Numbered from the stretch's first letter, positions 8,082 through 15,872 are shown. The stretch is DNA of 64,000 nucleotides from Paenibacillus sp. BSR1-1 (GCF_030403775.1 NZ_JAQMWQ010000001.1:124001-188000); one strand, 5' to 3'. The notes: generated from the letters alone by a model not told the origin. Numbers and translations: made by a program.

Positions 8082-8109
8082 CAAAGTATGCCAGGTTCCA
8101 ACATTTTGT
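8082..8109 (-). promoter_or_regulatory. Candidate sigma-K promoter of the gerP-type gene
   Basis: On the minus strand, ACA at 8109-8107 is followed after 16 nt by CATACTTTG (8090-8082). The sigma-K pattern is AC-N16/17-CATANNNTA; only the last base pair deviates. It lies about 35 bases before the start codon, consistent with mother-cell expression. Confidence 0.5.
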
Positions 8110-8155
8110 TCATGCATATAAATTAGCACTTCCTAATGTTGATCCCTCTTTTTGA

Positions 8156-8953
8156 TTAGCTTAAGAAAACTTTCTGTTTATTTTTAGAAAGCAGCGGCCG
8201 GTTATTGTCCCATAATACATTGACAGGAAGCCCGAAGAAGTGAGTGAGATTTTCACTGGAAATCATTTCTTGTGTTTTTCCCGCTGCATAAACCTGCCCC
8301 TCTTTCAATAATAGTGTTTTATTGAAAACAGGGAGGATTTCTTCCACATGATGAGTAACGTAGATAATGGTTGGCGCATCTGGCTGTGCCGCAATACTTT
8401 CGATCGCTTCCAACAGCTGCTCACGAGCAATAAAATCTAATCCGTTTGTTGGCTCGTCCAGTATGAGCAAGGATGGATCAGCCATTAGGGCACGGGCAAT
8501 GAGAACCCGCTGCCTTTCTCCTTGAGATAAAGCTTGATAATTTCGGTTGGCATACGCGTTGCAGCCAAGCACCTCTATTAGAGAACCTGCCTTTTCTCTC
8601 ATTTCATCTGTTGGAATTTCGTATAGTCCAATGGTAGCAAATGCTCCGCTTAGAACCACTTCAAAGGCATTATCTCCGGAATGGAATTTTTCTTGCAGGG
8701 AGGACGAAACAAACCCAATTTGCTTTCGAAGCTTCTCACCGAGGTAGGTTTTTCCGAATTCCATTCCTAGTACATTAATTTTCCCTTTAGTTGGGAAAAA
8801 GTACGCATTAAGGAGATTTAAGATGGCTGTTTTACCGGAGCCATTTAAGCCAAATAATACCCAATGGTCCCCTTTTTCAATTTGCCAGTTCACATTTTGC
8901 AATATCCACTTTCCATCCCGTTTCAACGAGACGTTATCAAGTTGTACAATCAT
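8156..8953 (-). CDS. ylmA: ABC transporter ATP-binding protein, YlmA-like
   Basis: 265 residues with Walker A GLNGSGKT (about 35-42), signature LSQGERQRVLIARAL (about 143-157), Walker B LLILDEPTNGLD and the switch His in YVTHHVEE. The chain is a single ATPase domain with a short C-terminal tail, and the opening (VSLKRDGKWIL, HWVLFGLNGSGKT) matches B. subtilis YlmA. No permease gene is adjacent, so it may energise a distant partner or act alone. Ribosome site AGGAG precedes ATG 8953. Confidence 0.8.
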   Translation of the reverse strand: MIVQLDNVSLKRDGKWILQNVNWQIEKGDHWVLFGLNGSGKTAILNLLNAYFFPTKGKINVLGMEFGKTYLGEKLRKQIGFVSSSLQEKFHSGDNAFEVVLSGAFATIGLYEIPTDEMREKAGSLIEVLGCNAYANRNYQALSQGERQRVLIARALMADPSLLILDEPTNGLDFIAREQLLEAIESIAAQPDAPTIIYVTHHVEEILPVFNKTLLLKEGQVYAAGKTQEMISSENLTHFFGLPVNVLWDNNRPLLSKNKQKVFLS

Positions 8954-9060
8954 CTTGTTTCTCCTTTCCTAAAATTGTTTGGTTCCAGAATATTAACCAG
9001 GCTCCCCTTCAGGATCTCACCTTTTTCCTAATACGGATTCAATTCAAGTGTGAATAGGGT

Positions 9061-10044
9061 CTATTTTGAACGAACAAGGTTTAGGCTCTTAACCACTTTA
9101 TTTGTTTGCTCGCCAAGATCAATTTTTCCATTTGTACTTTTTATTTGGCAGCGAATGGTATCCCCATCGTTTAGGTATTTACCGCCCTCTAATTGCTTCT
9201 CCACAAGCAAGTCCAGCTTTTGCTGAAATGGGACAGACAAGTTTGATAGCAGCGCATTTACTTCTGTTGAAAGATTCAGTGCTACCCCGCCGCCAGTGCC
9301 GGTTACGATCAAATCCCCTGGAGATAGATCCATAACCTCTGAGAGTTCGGTTAGGGTTTCTGCAGGTTTGTATAGTAGTTGACTAGAATTGCAGGACTGC
9401 CTTAATTCATCATTTACCCAAAGGTTGAGCTGAAGGTCGTGAATCAGTGGCAGTTCATCTTTTTCAAGCAAGTAAAGATAAGGGCCAACAGGACAAAAAG
9501 TACGAAAGCTTTTTCCTTTTAGCCATTGGCCCTGAGGCAATTGAACATCACGTGCAGAAACGTCATTAACAATCACTAGACCGGCAATATAATGATGAAG
9601 ATTTTCGTCTGTCACTTCCACTTGTTCCGTAATATCCGTTCCAATTACCAGGCCTAGTTCAAGTTCATAGTCCAGCAGTTTTACATTCAATGGGCGAATA
9701 ATTTCACTATATGCACCGCACAAAGAACTATCGGCCTTACTAAAAATCATATTAAAAGGCGGCCTTGCTTCTTCCATTCCTGTCTCTGAACGATGTGTAG
9801 CGTAATTTACACCCTGACAAATTATTCTCGCCGGCTTGGTCACCGGACTCAACAAGGTTACTTCATTTAATGAGATGCTCTCTGCCTTTACCTGTTCTTT
9901 AATTTTTACTGCTTCCTCTTTCCCCTTTTCCAAAAAATCAGCTAAGCTGTTATATGTACCTTGTAATACACTAATATTTTCGCCTGAAAGAACTCCCCAT
10001 CGTTCTTTTTTGTCTTTTTCAAATCTTACAACCTGTATTCCCAT
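9061..10044 (-). CDS. Fumarylacetoacetate hydrolase family protein
   Basis: 327 residues. The C-terminal FAH fold carries the metal ligands E127 and E129 (in DYELELG) and D161 (in DVSARD), with KGKSFRTFCPVGP and LTGTGGGV-type loops (SPGDLIVTGTGGGVAL). In the pathway context (hydratase next upstream, flavin reductase beyond) it could be a decarboxylase/isomerase such as HpaG or a 2-keto acid hydrolase of a meta-cleavage pathway. It is preceded by GGAGGAGA. It follows the hydratase on the same strand with a weak hairpin in the 84-base gap. Confidence 0.82.
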   Translation of the reverse strand: MGIQVVRFEKDKKERWGVLSGENISVLQGTYNSLADFLEKGKEEAVKIKEQVKAESISLNEVTLLSPVTKPARIICQGVNYATHRSETGMEEARPPFNMIFSKADSSLCGAYSEIIRPLNVKLLDYELELGLVIGTDITEQVEVTDENLHHYIAGLVIVNDVSARDVQLPQGQWLKGKSFRTFCPVGPYLYLLEKDELPLIHDLQLNLWVNDELRQSCNSSQLLYKPAETLTELSEVMDLSPGDLIVTGTGGGVALNLSTEVNALLSNLSVPFQQKLDLLVEKQLEGGKYLNDGDTIRCQIKSTNGKIDLGEQTNKVVKSLNLVRSK

Positions 10045-10084
10045 TTTCCTGTCTCCTCCAATTATTCAAAATTTAGTTAATATA

Positions 10085-10117
10085 AAGACTCCTTACATTC
10101 TGCATACAAGGAGTCTT
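10085..10117 (-). terminator. Hairpin between hydratase and FAH-family genes
   Basis: AAGACTCCTT (10085-10094) pairs exactly with AAGGAGTCTT (10108-10117) across a 13-nt loop. The T tract after it on the minus strand is only TTTATATT, so it may attenuate rather than fully stop transcription. Confidence 0.5.
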
Positions 10118-10128
10118 CATTCCACTTC

Positions 10129-10902
10129 CTATTTAAACGTTGCAGATACTGAACCAAGATGATCAAATTCTGCAGTGAAAGTGTCACCAGGTTCGAGGCC
10201 AACAGCCTTTGAAAGTGCTCCAGCTAGAATGAATTCTCCTGAATGAAGAGAAATTCCATAGCTGCTGAGCGCATTGGCCAGCCAGGCAACCGCAAGGGCG
10301 GGATGTCCCATTACCTCTGCTCCGACTGCAGAATCAAAAAATTCACCGTTTTTATAAACTCTCATCCCAATTCTCGCGAGGTCATGACCATTGATTGGGG
10401 TCGTTTTTTTACCGATTACCGCACCTGCTGATGAACCATTGTCAGCTACTGTATCCTCGAACTTGATTTGCCAGTCCTTTATTCTGCTATCGATGATTTC
10501 AAGTGCCGGAACAACATAATCTGTTGCATCGATTACATCTTTTAAAGTAATTCCAGGGCCCTGTAAATCTTTCTTCAAGACAAAGGCAATTTCAAATTCG
10601 ACTTTCGGCTGAATAAATCGATCTAGCGGAATGCTCTCACCATCGTCAAAAATCATGTCATTTAGAATATGGCCATAATCAGGTTGATTTACATTAAACA
10701 TATCCTGCATGGCTTTACTTGTAAGGCCAACTTTTTTTCCAACAATCACCGAACCATTTTCTACCTTCCGACGGATTTGCTGAAGCTGGATTTGATAGGC
10801 ATCATCAACAGAAATAACTTCAGGTGATGATGTGAAAGGCTCAATCGGTTTTTTGTGGATTTCCGCCTCTAATAAGGCAGTTGCTGCTTTTTGAATATCC
10901 AT
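10129..10902 (-). CDS. 2-keto-4-pentenoate hydratase family protein
   Basis: 257 residues of the MhpD/DmpE/HpaH family, which adds water to dienol acids made by ring cleavage. Visible family features: VGKKVGLTSKAMQ (about 53-65), QPDYGHIL, the metal-binding E-x-E in KVEFEIAF (about 99-106), PALEIIDSRI, and DNGSSAGAVIG. The start has GGGGGG upstream. It is placed before an FAH-family gene and after a flavin reductase gene, the order of a small aromatic-acid catabolic unit. 4-Oxalocrotonate decarboxylase is a possible alternative, since the two enzymes are homologous. Confidence 0.85.
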   Translation of the reverse strand: MDIQKAATALLEAEIHKKPIEPFTSSPEVISVDDAYQIQLQQIRRKVENGSVIVGKKVGLTSKAMQDMFNVNQPDYGHILNDMIFDDGESIPLDRFIQPKVEFEIAFVLKKDLQGPGITLKDVIDATDYVVPALEIIDSRIKDWQIKFEDTVADNGSSAGAVIGKKTTPINGHDLARIGMRVYKNGEFFDSAVGAEVMGHPALAVAWLANALSSYGISLHSGEFILAGALSKAVGLEPGDTFTAEFDHLGSVSATFK

Positions 10903-10930
10903 TAGTGATGCCCCCCATTAAAGCTTATAA

Positions 10931-11038
10931 CTAAACTGTAACAGTTTTTTCTTCAGCTAATGCGCGATAACGTCCGCTGTAAATAGTATGTTTTGCTGAT
11001 AAAACATGTCCTAACTTTGCAATTTCTGATAGACTCAT
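10931..11038 (-). CDS. Small ORF (35 aa), possible remnant upstream of the hydratase gene
   Basis: ATG at 11038, stop at 10931, 28 bases before the hydratase start. The ribosome site is weak (TAGGG about 8 nt upstream). The C-terminal half reads YSGRYRALAEE, which echoes FSGKYRKLTEE at the end of the neighbouring flavin reductase (11312-11776). It could be a degraded copy of that protein's tail or a short leader peptide. I do not recognise a family. Confidence 0.4.
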   Translation of the reverse strand: MSLSEIAKLGHVLSAKHTIYSGRYRALAEEKTVTV

Positions 11039-11226
11039 ATAATGACCCTACTTAAATTCTAAAATATTTTTAATAGAAAAACTATAGGGAATAATCAAAA
11101 AATTACAGACAGATTTAAACAAAGTAAGAATTCTGTTCTTGTCCAGATAAGTCTCTTCCATATATTTCAATTAAACTATAAGGAGTAATGAAACCATGTG
11201 TAAACATCATTATTTCTCAAAACACA
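11039..11226. other. AT-rich intergenic stretch, nothing recognised
   Basis: Between the small ORF and the flavin reductase terminator. A plus-strand frame starting near 11190 has AAGGAG only two bases from its ATG and runs into the terminator, so I do not count it. It probably holds the promoter of the hydratase-FAH unit; no clear -35/-10 pair stands out. Confidence 0.5.
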
Positions 11227-11257
11227 AAAAATGCGCCTGATTTATCGGCGCATTTTT
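11227..11257. terminator. Terminator of the flavin reductase gene
   Basis: AAAAATGCGCC (11227-11237) pairs with GGCGCATTTTT (11247-11257), 9-nt loop, T tracts on both strands. Confidence 0.85.
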
Positions 11258-11311
11258 CGGAATTAGGTTTCAGGTAAAATTATAGTTGAAAGACTTTTTC
11301 TAAAATAGAGA

Positions 11312-11776
11312 TTATTCCTCTGTTAATTTCCGATACTTTCCACTGAAATAAATAAGCGGCTCTGAATCCTCTATGTTAATTTCTTTTACTTTCCCAATAA
11401 ACAATGTATGGTCACCCTCTACATGAGCAGCTGAAACTTCACAGGTAATTTGCGCAAGCGATCCATTTAAAACGGGTATTCCTCCCAGCCAGTCAAACTG
11501 TACTTCACGATGTTCTTTTAGTTGCCCGGCAAAAATCATCGACAAATCCTGCTGATCAGCAGTCAATATATTCACCGAAAACGATTTGCTTTGTTTTATT
11601 TTTTCCAGCATAGATGCTTTTTCAGCTATTGAGATAACTACGAGTTTGGGATTAAGGGAGACAGACATGAAGGCATTTGCTGTCATTCCATGCACTTTGC
11701 CATCCACTTGTGCAGCCACCACTGTTACACCTGTAGCAAATTTCCCCATTGCGTTACGAAATTGACGATCATCCAT
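11312..11776 (-). CDS. Flavin reductase family protein (HpaC-like)
   Basis: 154 residues. The pattern FRNAMGKFATGVTVV at the N-terminus, GMTANAFMSVSLNPKLV (FMN binding) and the late GDHTLFIGKV are hallmarks of the short-chain flavin reductases that supply FADH2 to two-component monooxygenases such as 4-hydroxyphenylacetate 3-hydroxylase. No large monooxygenase subunit is nearby, so the partner is elsewhere in the genome or lost. It is expressed as a single gene with its own terminator. Ribosome site AGGGAG precedes ATG 11776. Confidence 0.87.
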   Translation of the reverse strand: MDDRQFRNAMGKFATGVTVVAAQVDGKVHGMTANAFMSVSLNPKLVVISIAEKASMLEKIKQSKSFSVNILTADQQDLSMIFAGQLKEHREVQFDWLGGIPVLNGSLAQITCEVSAAHVEGDHTLFIGKVKEINIEDSEPLIYFSGKYRKLTEE

Positions 11777-11877
11777 CTAATCGACCACTCCCTGTTTACA
11801 TACTATTTAATGAATATGTTTACAGTGATATTGTAATGATTAAATAATCAATTTAGTGCCCATTGAGAAGATTCAAA

Positions 11878-12159
11878 CTATATATTGGAAATGAGGATTC
11901 CAAAACAAGCGGAAAATAACAATATATTTAACCCAATCCCAATTAATGCCCCCTGCCCCATTCGTTTCTTCCCCTTGGCGAAACAAACAATCGGGATCAC
12001 CAAAAGTGCGATGGCGGCTATCACCACATATCCCAAAAATATTGGTGAGCCTAATAATAATACGAGTAATCCAAAAAGATAAATACCAAGTGTGATCCCA
12101 ATTCCAATCCATAGGTCTTTTAAGGAGCCGCCCTTCTGATTCCCCTGATTTTGACTCAA
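11878..12159 (-). CDS. Small membrane protein, last gene of the kinase/Lgt-like/radical SAM operon
   Basis: 93 residues starting at TTG 12159 with a strong AAAAAGGGAG ribosome site about 8 nt upstream. A polar N-terminus (SQNQGNQKGG) precedes three hydrophobic segments (about 17-37, 40-60 and 71-92), with KGKKRMG between the second and third. An overlapping frame (11873-12208) has no such membrane profile and is rejected. The gene starts 17 bases after the radical SAM stop, so it is likely cotranscribed. No family recognised; it may be a membrane partner of the lipid-type enzymes upstream. Confidence 0.72.
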   Translation of the reverse strand: MSQNQGNQKGGSLKDLWIGIGITLGIYLFGLLVLLLGSPIFLGYVVIAAIALLVIPIVCFAKGKKRMGQGALIGIGLNILLFSACFGILISNI

Positions 12160-12176
12160 ATACGTCCACTCCCTTT

Positions 12177-13598
12177 TTATTCAGCGTTAATGAAAGTTTT
12201 CCCCTCAAGCTCAGCTCGAATTTTTATAAGCTCCTGCTCTTTATCATCGCGGTAAAATAAATTATAGGTGTCAAACGGAATGATTCGGCCATCTGGATGT
12301 GCGATATGAACACAGGATTTCTTGACTGAGCGGACATCGAAATTATAGGCATCTAAGAATTGCATAATGATGACGCGGAACACATTGTCATAGCCAATCG
12401 GTCCAGGCATTGCTACCTTTGGCAGACAGCATAATAAATCTTTCAGTGACAAAGCCGAAGAATCTGGTGAATGATTTAAAGAGAACAATTTAAATATCAT
12501 ATTTTTAATATTATCGTCCTGCTCAAAAACGATTGTATTCCGTTCTCCTTCAAGCAGAATGTTTGGGTCAATTAATCCTGTTAACGGGGTTACTGTTTCA
12601 TTTAGTTTAAGCGCGTAACCCATGGCAAGACAATCCGGGTGACATGGAACAGGAATTATATCCTTTGAGCCAAACACATTTGATTGGTCGATAATCATTT
12701 GCCGGACTTCACTTAACGTTAAGCGATTGGTTGACGGATCATAATCTTCCAACCGGCCAGCTGCTTGAATTGGTTGGAAAGTGACTCCTCTGACACACTT
12801 TTGTTTCAGACCATATTGAATGATCTTTCCTACTTCCTGGTCATTCAACCCCTTTTTCAAAGTCACAACTAACGTCGTCGAAATATTATATTCATTTAAA
12901 TTCTCGATCGCTTTTTGTCTAACATCTCTTAAATCTACTCCCCTTAATTCCTCAAGTGCTTCTTTTTCAAAACTATCAAATTGAAGATAGATTTCAAAGC
13001 CTGGAGAATAGGCAGCCAATCGCTTCACAAATTCTTTATCATTTGCAATACGGAGCCCATTAGTATTCACCATGATATGCCTGATTGGTCTTGATTTTGC
13101 CATATCAAGTATTTCAAAAAACTGCGGATGTATAGTCGGTTCTCCGCCGCTAATCTGGACTATATCAGGATTGCGTTCATTTTTAATAATGTTATCTAGC
13201 ATAAATTCAATTTTTTCCAGACTTCGGAAGCCTCCTTTATGGGGAGATGACTCGGCATAGCAAATGGGACATTGGAGATTGCATTTCTCAGTAATTTCTA
13301 GCAAGGTCAAACAGCTGTGCTGTTCATGGTCTGGGCATAGGCCGCAATCATACGGACAACCATATTTTATTGGGGTATTCCAGCGGTACGGCATTTCCGA
13401 AGGCTTGATGAACTCACGGCACCATTTATAATATTCGACATCCGTTGAAATCAAAACCTTTTCTCTTCCATGGTGGATACAGTGCTTCACGAGGAAAACT
13501 TTTTCGTTTTCAATAATAACTTTCGCTTCCACCTTCCGTAAGCAGGTCAAACAAATACTGTTTGTTAACTCATAAAATAAATAGGGACGGTTAGGCAT
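12177..13598 (-). CDS. Radical SAM enzyme of the COG1964/tetraether-lipid-synthase (Tes, MJ0619) type
   Basis: 473 residues. N-terminal zinc-ribbon-like Cys16-x2-Cys19, then Cys40 and Cys60; next the family signature GCPYDCGLCPDHEQHSC (80-96), then the radical SAM cluster motif Cys106-x3-Cys110-x2-Cys113 and the SAM-binding SGGEPTIHP. Further conserved cysteines follow in PVPCHPDC and LLCCLP, likely auxiliary Fe-S ligands. The combination of CPYDCGLCP-x-H-x-QH and several extra Cys sets is what I know from archaeal Tes, which joins lipid tails by C-C bonds, and its bacterial relatives. It overlaps the upstream Lgt-like gene by 8 bases (translational coupling). A lipid substrate is inferred, not shown. 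Confidence 0.82.
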   Translation of the reverse strand: MPNRPYLFYELTNSICLTCLRKVEAKVIIENEKVFLVKHCIHHGREKVLISTDVEYYKWCREFIKPSEMPYRWNTPIKYGCPYDCGLCPDHEQHSCLTLLEITEKCNLQCPICYAESSPHKGGFRSLEKIEFMLDNIIKNERNPDIVQISGGEPTIHPQFFEILDMAKSRPIRHIMVNTNGLRIANDKEFVKRLAAYSPGFEIYLQFDSFEKEALEELRGVDLRDVRQKAIENLNEYNISTTLVVTLKKGLNDQEVGKIIQYGLKQKCVRGVTFQPIQAAGRLEDYDPSTNRLTLSEVRQMIIDQSNVFGSKDIIPVPCHPDCLAMGYALKLNETVTPLTGLIDPNILLEGERNTIVFEQDDNIKNMIFKLFSLNHSPDSSALSLKDLLCCLPKVAMPGPIGYDNVFRVIIMQFLDAYNFDVRSVKKSCVHIAHPDGRIIPFDTYNLFYRDDKEQELIKIRAELEGKTFINAE

Positions 13599-14334
13599 GG
13601 ATTTCTCTCCTTTTTTCTGTTAGTTTTTTATGTATAAGCCATATGTAATATGCGATTCCTAGTAAACTGGCAAGCTGAATATTGTTAAGAATCCAATATG
13701 GATGCGGAGTTGGTTTGATAAAATCAATCATAAAGCGAAACACGAGGTAACTTAACATGAATAGCTGGAACAGCAATCCTTCCCAGCCGATATTCATCTT
13801 TTTCATTCGAAAAAGCAGCAGGGCTACAATCCCTAGGAAGACAATCTCATATAATTGAGTTGGATGGCGCTTGATACCATCCCCAAAGTCAACACCGGTT
13901 ATCCATGACGTAGCAACCCCATAAGTATGGTCATCCAAACCAGTTAAAAAGCAGCCAATTCTCCCAATCATCATTCCAACCGCTAATGGGAGAACAAAAT
14001 CATCACCAGTGGATCGAGTCCAGCCGATCCATTTTTTCGCTATTTCAACCCCTATTAATCCACCTAACAAACCGCCCACAATAGTTTTCCCTTCAATTAG
14101 ATAAACAAGATTATCCCAGTTTTCCAATGTTTTGTTCGGATCCTCCAGCCAATAGAGAAATTTCGAACCAATGGCAGCACCTAAAGTGGCACCAACAATA
14201 ACCCATAAGGCTTTATCCAATGGTATTCTTTCTTTATTTCGTGTGTATAAATACACACGAAAACCAATAAAGTATGCTAATGATTCAAATAACCAATGAG
14301 GATGGATGCCGAAAATATAGAAAGGGAAATTCAC
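13591..14334 (-). CDS. Divergent prolipoprotein diacylglyceryl transferase (Lgt)-fold membrane protein
   Basis: 247 residues, about seven membrane helices. Lgt landmarks: GRIGCF (124-129), KRHPTQLYE (155-163) and a late R-F-M-I-D. But key Lgt positions differ: the HGG motif reads IVGG (Val86 where the essential His should be), the Asn of GR-x-GNF is Cys128, and the following loop is LTGLDDHTYG. So it probably does not perform standard prelipoprotein lipidation, but may still handle phosphatidylglycerol or diacylglycerol. Start is GTG 14334 inside the upstream kinase stop (GTGA overlap), with GGGG upstream; its 3' end overlaps the radical SAM gene. Confidence 0.8.
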   Translation of the reverse strand: MNFPFYIFGIHPHWLFESLAYFIGFRVYLYTRNKERIPLDKALWVIVGATLGAAIGSKFLYWLEDPNKTLENWDNLVYLIEGKTIVGGLLGGLIGVEIAKKWIGWTRSTGDDFVLPLAVGMMIGRIGCFLTGLDDHTYGVATSWITGVDFGDGIKRHPTQLYEIVFLGIVALLLFRMKKMNIGWEGLLFQLFMLSYLVFRFMIDFIKPTPHPYWILNNIQLASLLGIAYYIWLIHKKLTEKRREIHA

Positions 14335-14987
14335 ATTTTCCCCGCCTTTCGAAAAAATTTCCTGTATAAACGGTACCCTTTTCTAATACCATCCACAACA
14401 TAAAAAGGAATCGAAGGATGGTATTTTTTAAGAAAAGGTCTATAAATCTTGTAATATGCCTTTTTCAAATCATCCCACTTACTGCAATAGCCCTGCTTGT
14501 AGAAATCTGACACATCCACGATATATCCGCGTCCGTTTGACATGACGACATTTTTCCCGTGAACATCGAAGGGATTCAATCCGACCGATCGAGCATATTC
14601 CAGCCCATTATCAATATCCTCAATTACACTTTCAGGAATTGGTACACCCTTTACTAAAGCGTCAAATAAAGTAATCCCGTCAATTTTTTTTAAAACTAAA
14701 TAGCTGTCACTGTATGCATAGAGATTAGAGTATGCTTTATGGTCCCCTAGTTTTTTATAGACATCAATTTCCTTTTTTAGCTCATCATGATCTCTTCCGT
14801 AAACCTTTACAACCAATAAAGGATTCATATCGTTCGAAAAAACGCCAGCGTAATTACCGCTTCCAACCGTTTTCCAAGAGCTTGAACGATTTTCGACAAT
14901 GATAGGATCAAAAGGGCTCGGAGTCGTTAGAAAAATTTGCGGTAATAACTCGGTCTCTATTAATGATATATATTTGCCTATCTTCAT
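14331..14987 (-). CDS. YrzF-like protein kinase-fold protein
   Basis: 218 residues with a minimal kinase fold: Gly-rich loop VGSGNYAGVF (41-50), ATP-anchoring Lys61 in VVKVY, catalytic loop DVHGKN (Asp141, Asn146) and metal-binding Asp158 in IVDVSDF. The DVH-x2-N loop is closer to RIO/aminoglycoside-kinase types than to Hanks kinases, and resembles B. subtilis YrzF. No membrane segment. It is the first gene of a four-gene overlapping operon with the Lgt-like, radical SAM and small membrane protein genes. Whether it phosphorylates a protein, a lipid head group or another small molecule is unknown. Confidence 0.8.
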   Translation of the reverse strand: MKIGKYISLIETELLPQIFLTTPSPFDPIIVENRSSSWKTVGSGNYAGVFSNDMNPLLVVKVYGRDHDELKKEIDVYKKLGDHKAYSNLYAYSDSYLVLKKIDGITLFDALVKGVPIPESVIEDIDNGLEYARSVGLNPFDVHGKNVVMSNGRGYIVDVSDFYKQGYCSKWDDLKKAYYKIYRPFLKKYHPSIPFYVVDGIRKGYRLYRKFFRKAGKM

Positions 14988-15320
14988 TTACACACCCTCA
15001 ATCCAAGAAAAAATAAGACTGCCATCTTTTGTTAAGGCTCTTTTCGTCCTTTATTGCTTTTGGAACCTAATAAGGTTCATTTACTAAGTTCCTAGGCAAT
15101 TTTCGCAAAGAGTGCTTACGAAAAGATGCCACGACGCTTCTAGTTATACGGGTTTATAAACTTATACGAAAAACAACAATTTATGCGAAAATAGCCTTTG
15201 TTAAAATTATTTTCTCATCTTATCTTACCTTCAAGCAAGAAAAAATGTTATTCCTAGATTGATAATATCTTTATTTTTAATACATCACCCATTACACTGA
15301 TACATAAGGGGTGATAACAT
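14988..15320. other. Divergent intergenic region with several short inverted repeats
   Basis: 333 bases between the kinase operon (minus) and the GNAT gene (plus). It holds GAACCT-N4-AGGTTC near 15062-15077, a TTTTCG...CGAAAA dyad near 15111-15123, and several CGAAAA-type words (15120, 15173, 15185). It presumably contains both divergent promoters; no coding frame is supported. The recurrent CGAAAA motifs look like a degraded intergenic repeat, but I see no second copy in the window. Confidence 0.4.
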
Positions 15321-15872
15321 TTGAATTTTCCCACTTTAGGAACGAAAAGACTGAAATTAATTGAAATAACGCATAAACATATGGATAGCATTTATGAGAT
15401 TTTATCATTAGAAGAAGTTACGAGATTTTATGGGACCGACCCCTTCATTTTACAGGCGGAAGCTACACGATTAATTGACATGTTCCAGAAAAACTTTCAT
15501 GAAAAGCGCGGGATCCGCTGGGGAATCAAACTGAAGGAAAATCAAAGGATTATTGGTACAATCGGTTTAAATGTCCTGAATTTGAAAAATAAACGCGCCG
15601 AAATCGGCTATGAATTGCATCCAGCCTTTTGGAAAAAAGGGTATGCCTCCGAGGCAATTAATGAGGTACTAAGTTTTTCATTTGGCCAGTTGGACTTATA
15701 TCGAATCGGGGCCGTTGTATATCCAGAAAATGAGGCCTCCTTACATCTCCTAAGAAAAATTGGCTTTACGAATGAAGGGTTGCTGCGGGGCTATATAAGA
15801 CAAAATGACCAAAATCATGATACATATGTATTATCATTGCTAAAATCAGAATGGACAAAAAGCCAGGAATAA
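15321..15872 (+). CDS. GNAT-family N-acetyltransferase (RimJ/RimL type)
   Basis: 183 residues, start TTG 15321 with AAGGGGTGAT upstream. Features of ribosomal-protein-alanine acetyltransferase relatives: TKRLKLIEIT opening, IGTIGL, AEIGYELHPAFWKKGYASEAI (acetyl-CoA binding V/I-G-Y-x-L...G-x-A/G), and YPENEASLHLLRKIGF near the C-terminus. It could acetylate a protein N-terminus or a small amine; the substrate cannot be read. It is one of only two plus-strand genes I accept in the window and is monocistronic. Confidence 0.85.
   Translation: MNFPTLGTKRLKLIEITHKHMDSIYEILSLEEVTRFYGTDPFILQAEATRLIDMFQKNFHEKRGIRWGIKLKENQRIIGTIGLNVLNLKNKRAEIGYELHPAFWKKGYASEAINEVLSFSFGQLDLYRIGAVVYPENEASLHLLRKIGFTNEGLLRGYIRQNDQNHDTYVLSLLKSEWTKSQE

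Noticed and set aside
11873..12208. 111-codon minus-strand frame overlapping the small membrane protein
   Set aside because: The overlapping frame 11878-12159 has the ribosome site and a clear membrane profile; this one is its shadow and also overlaps the radical SAM 3' end.
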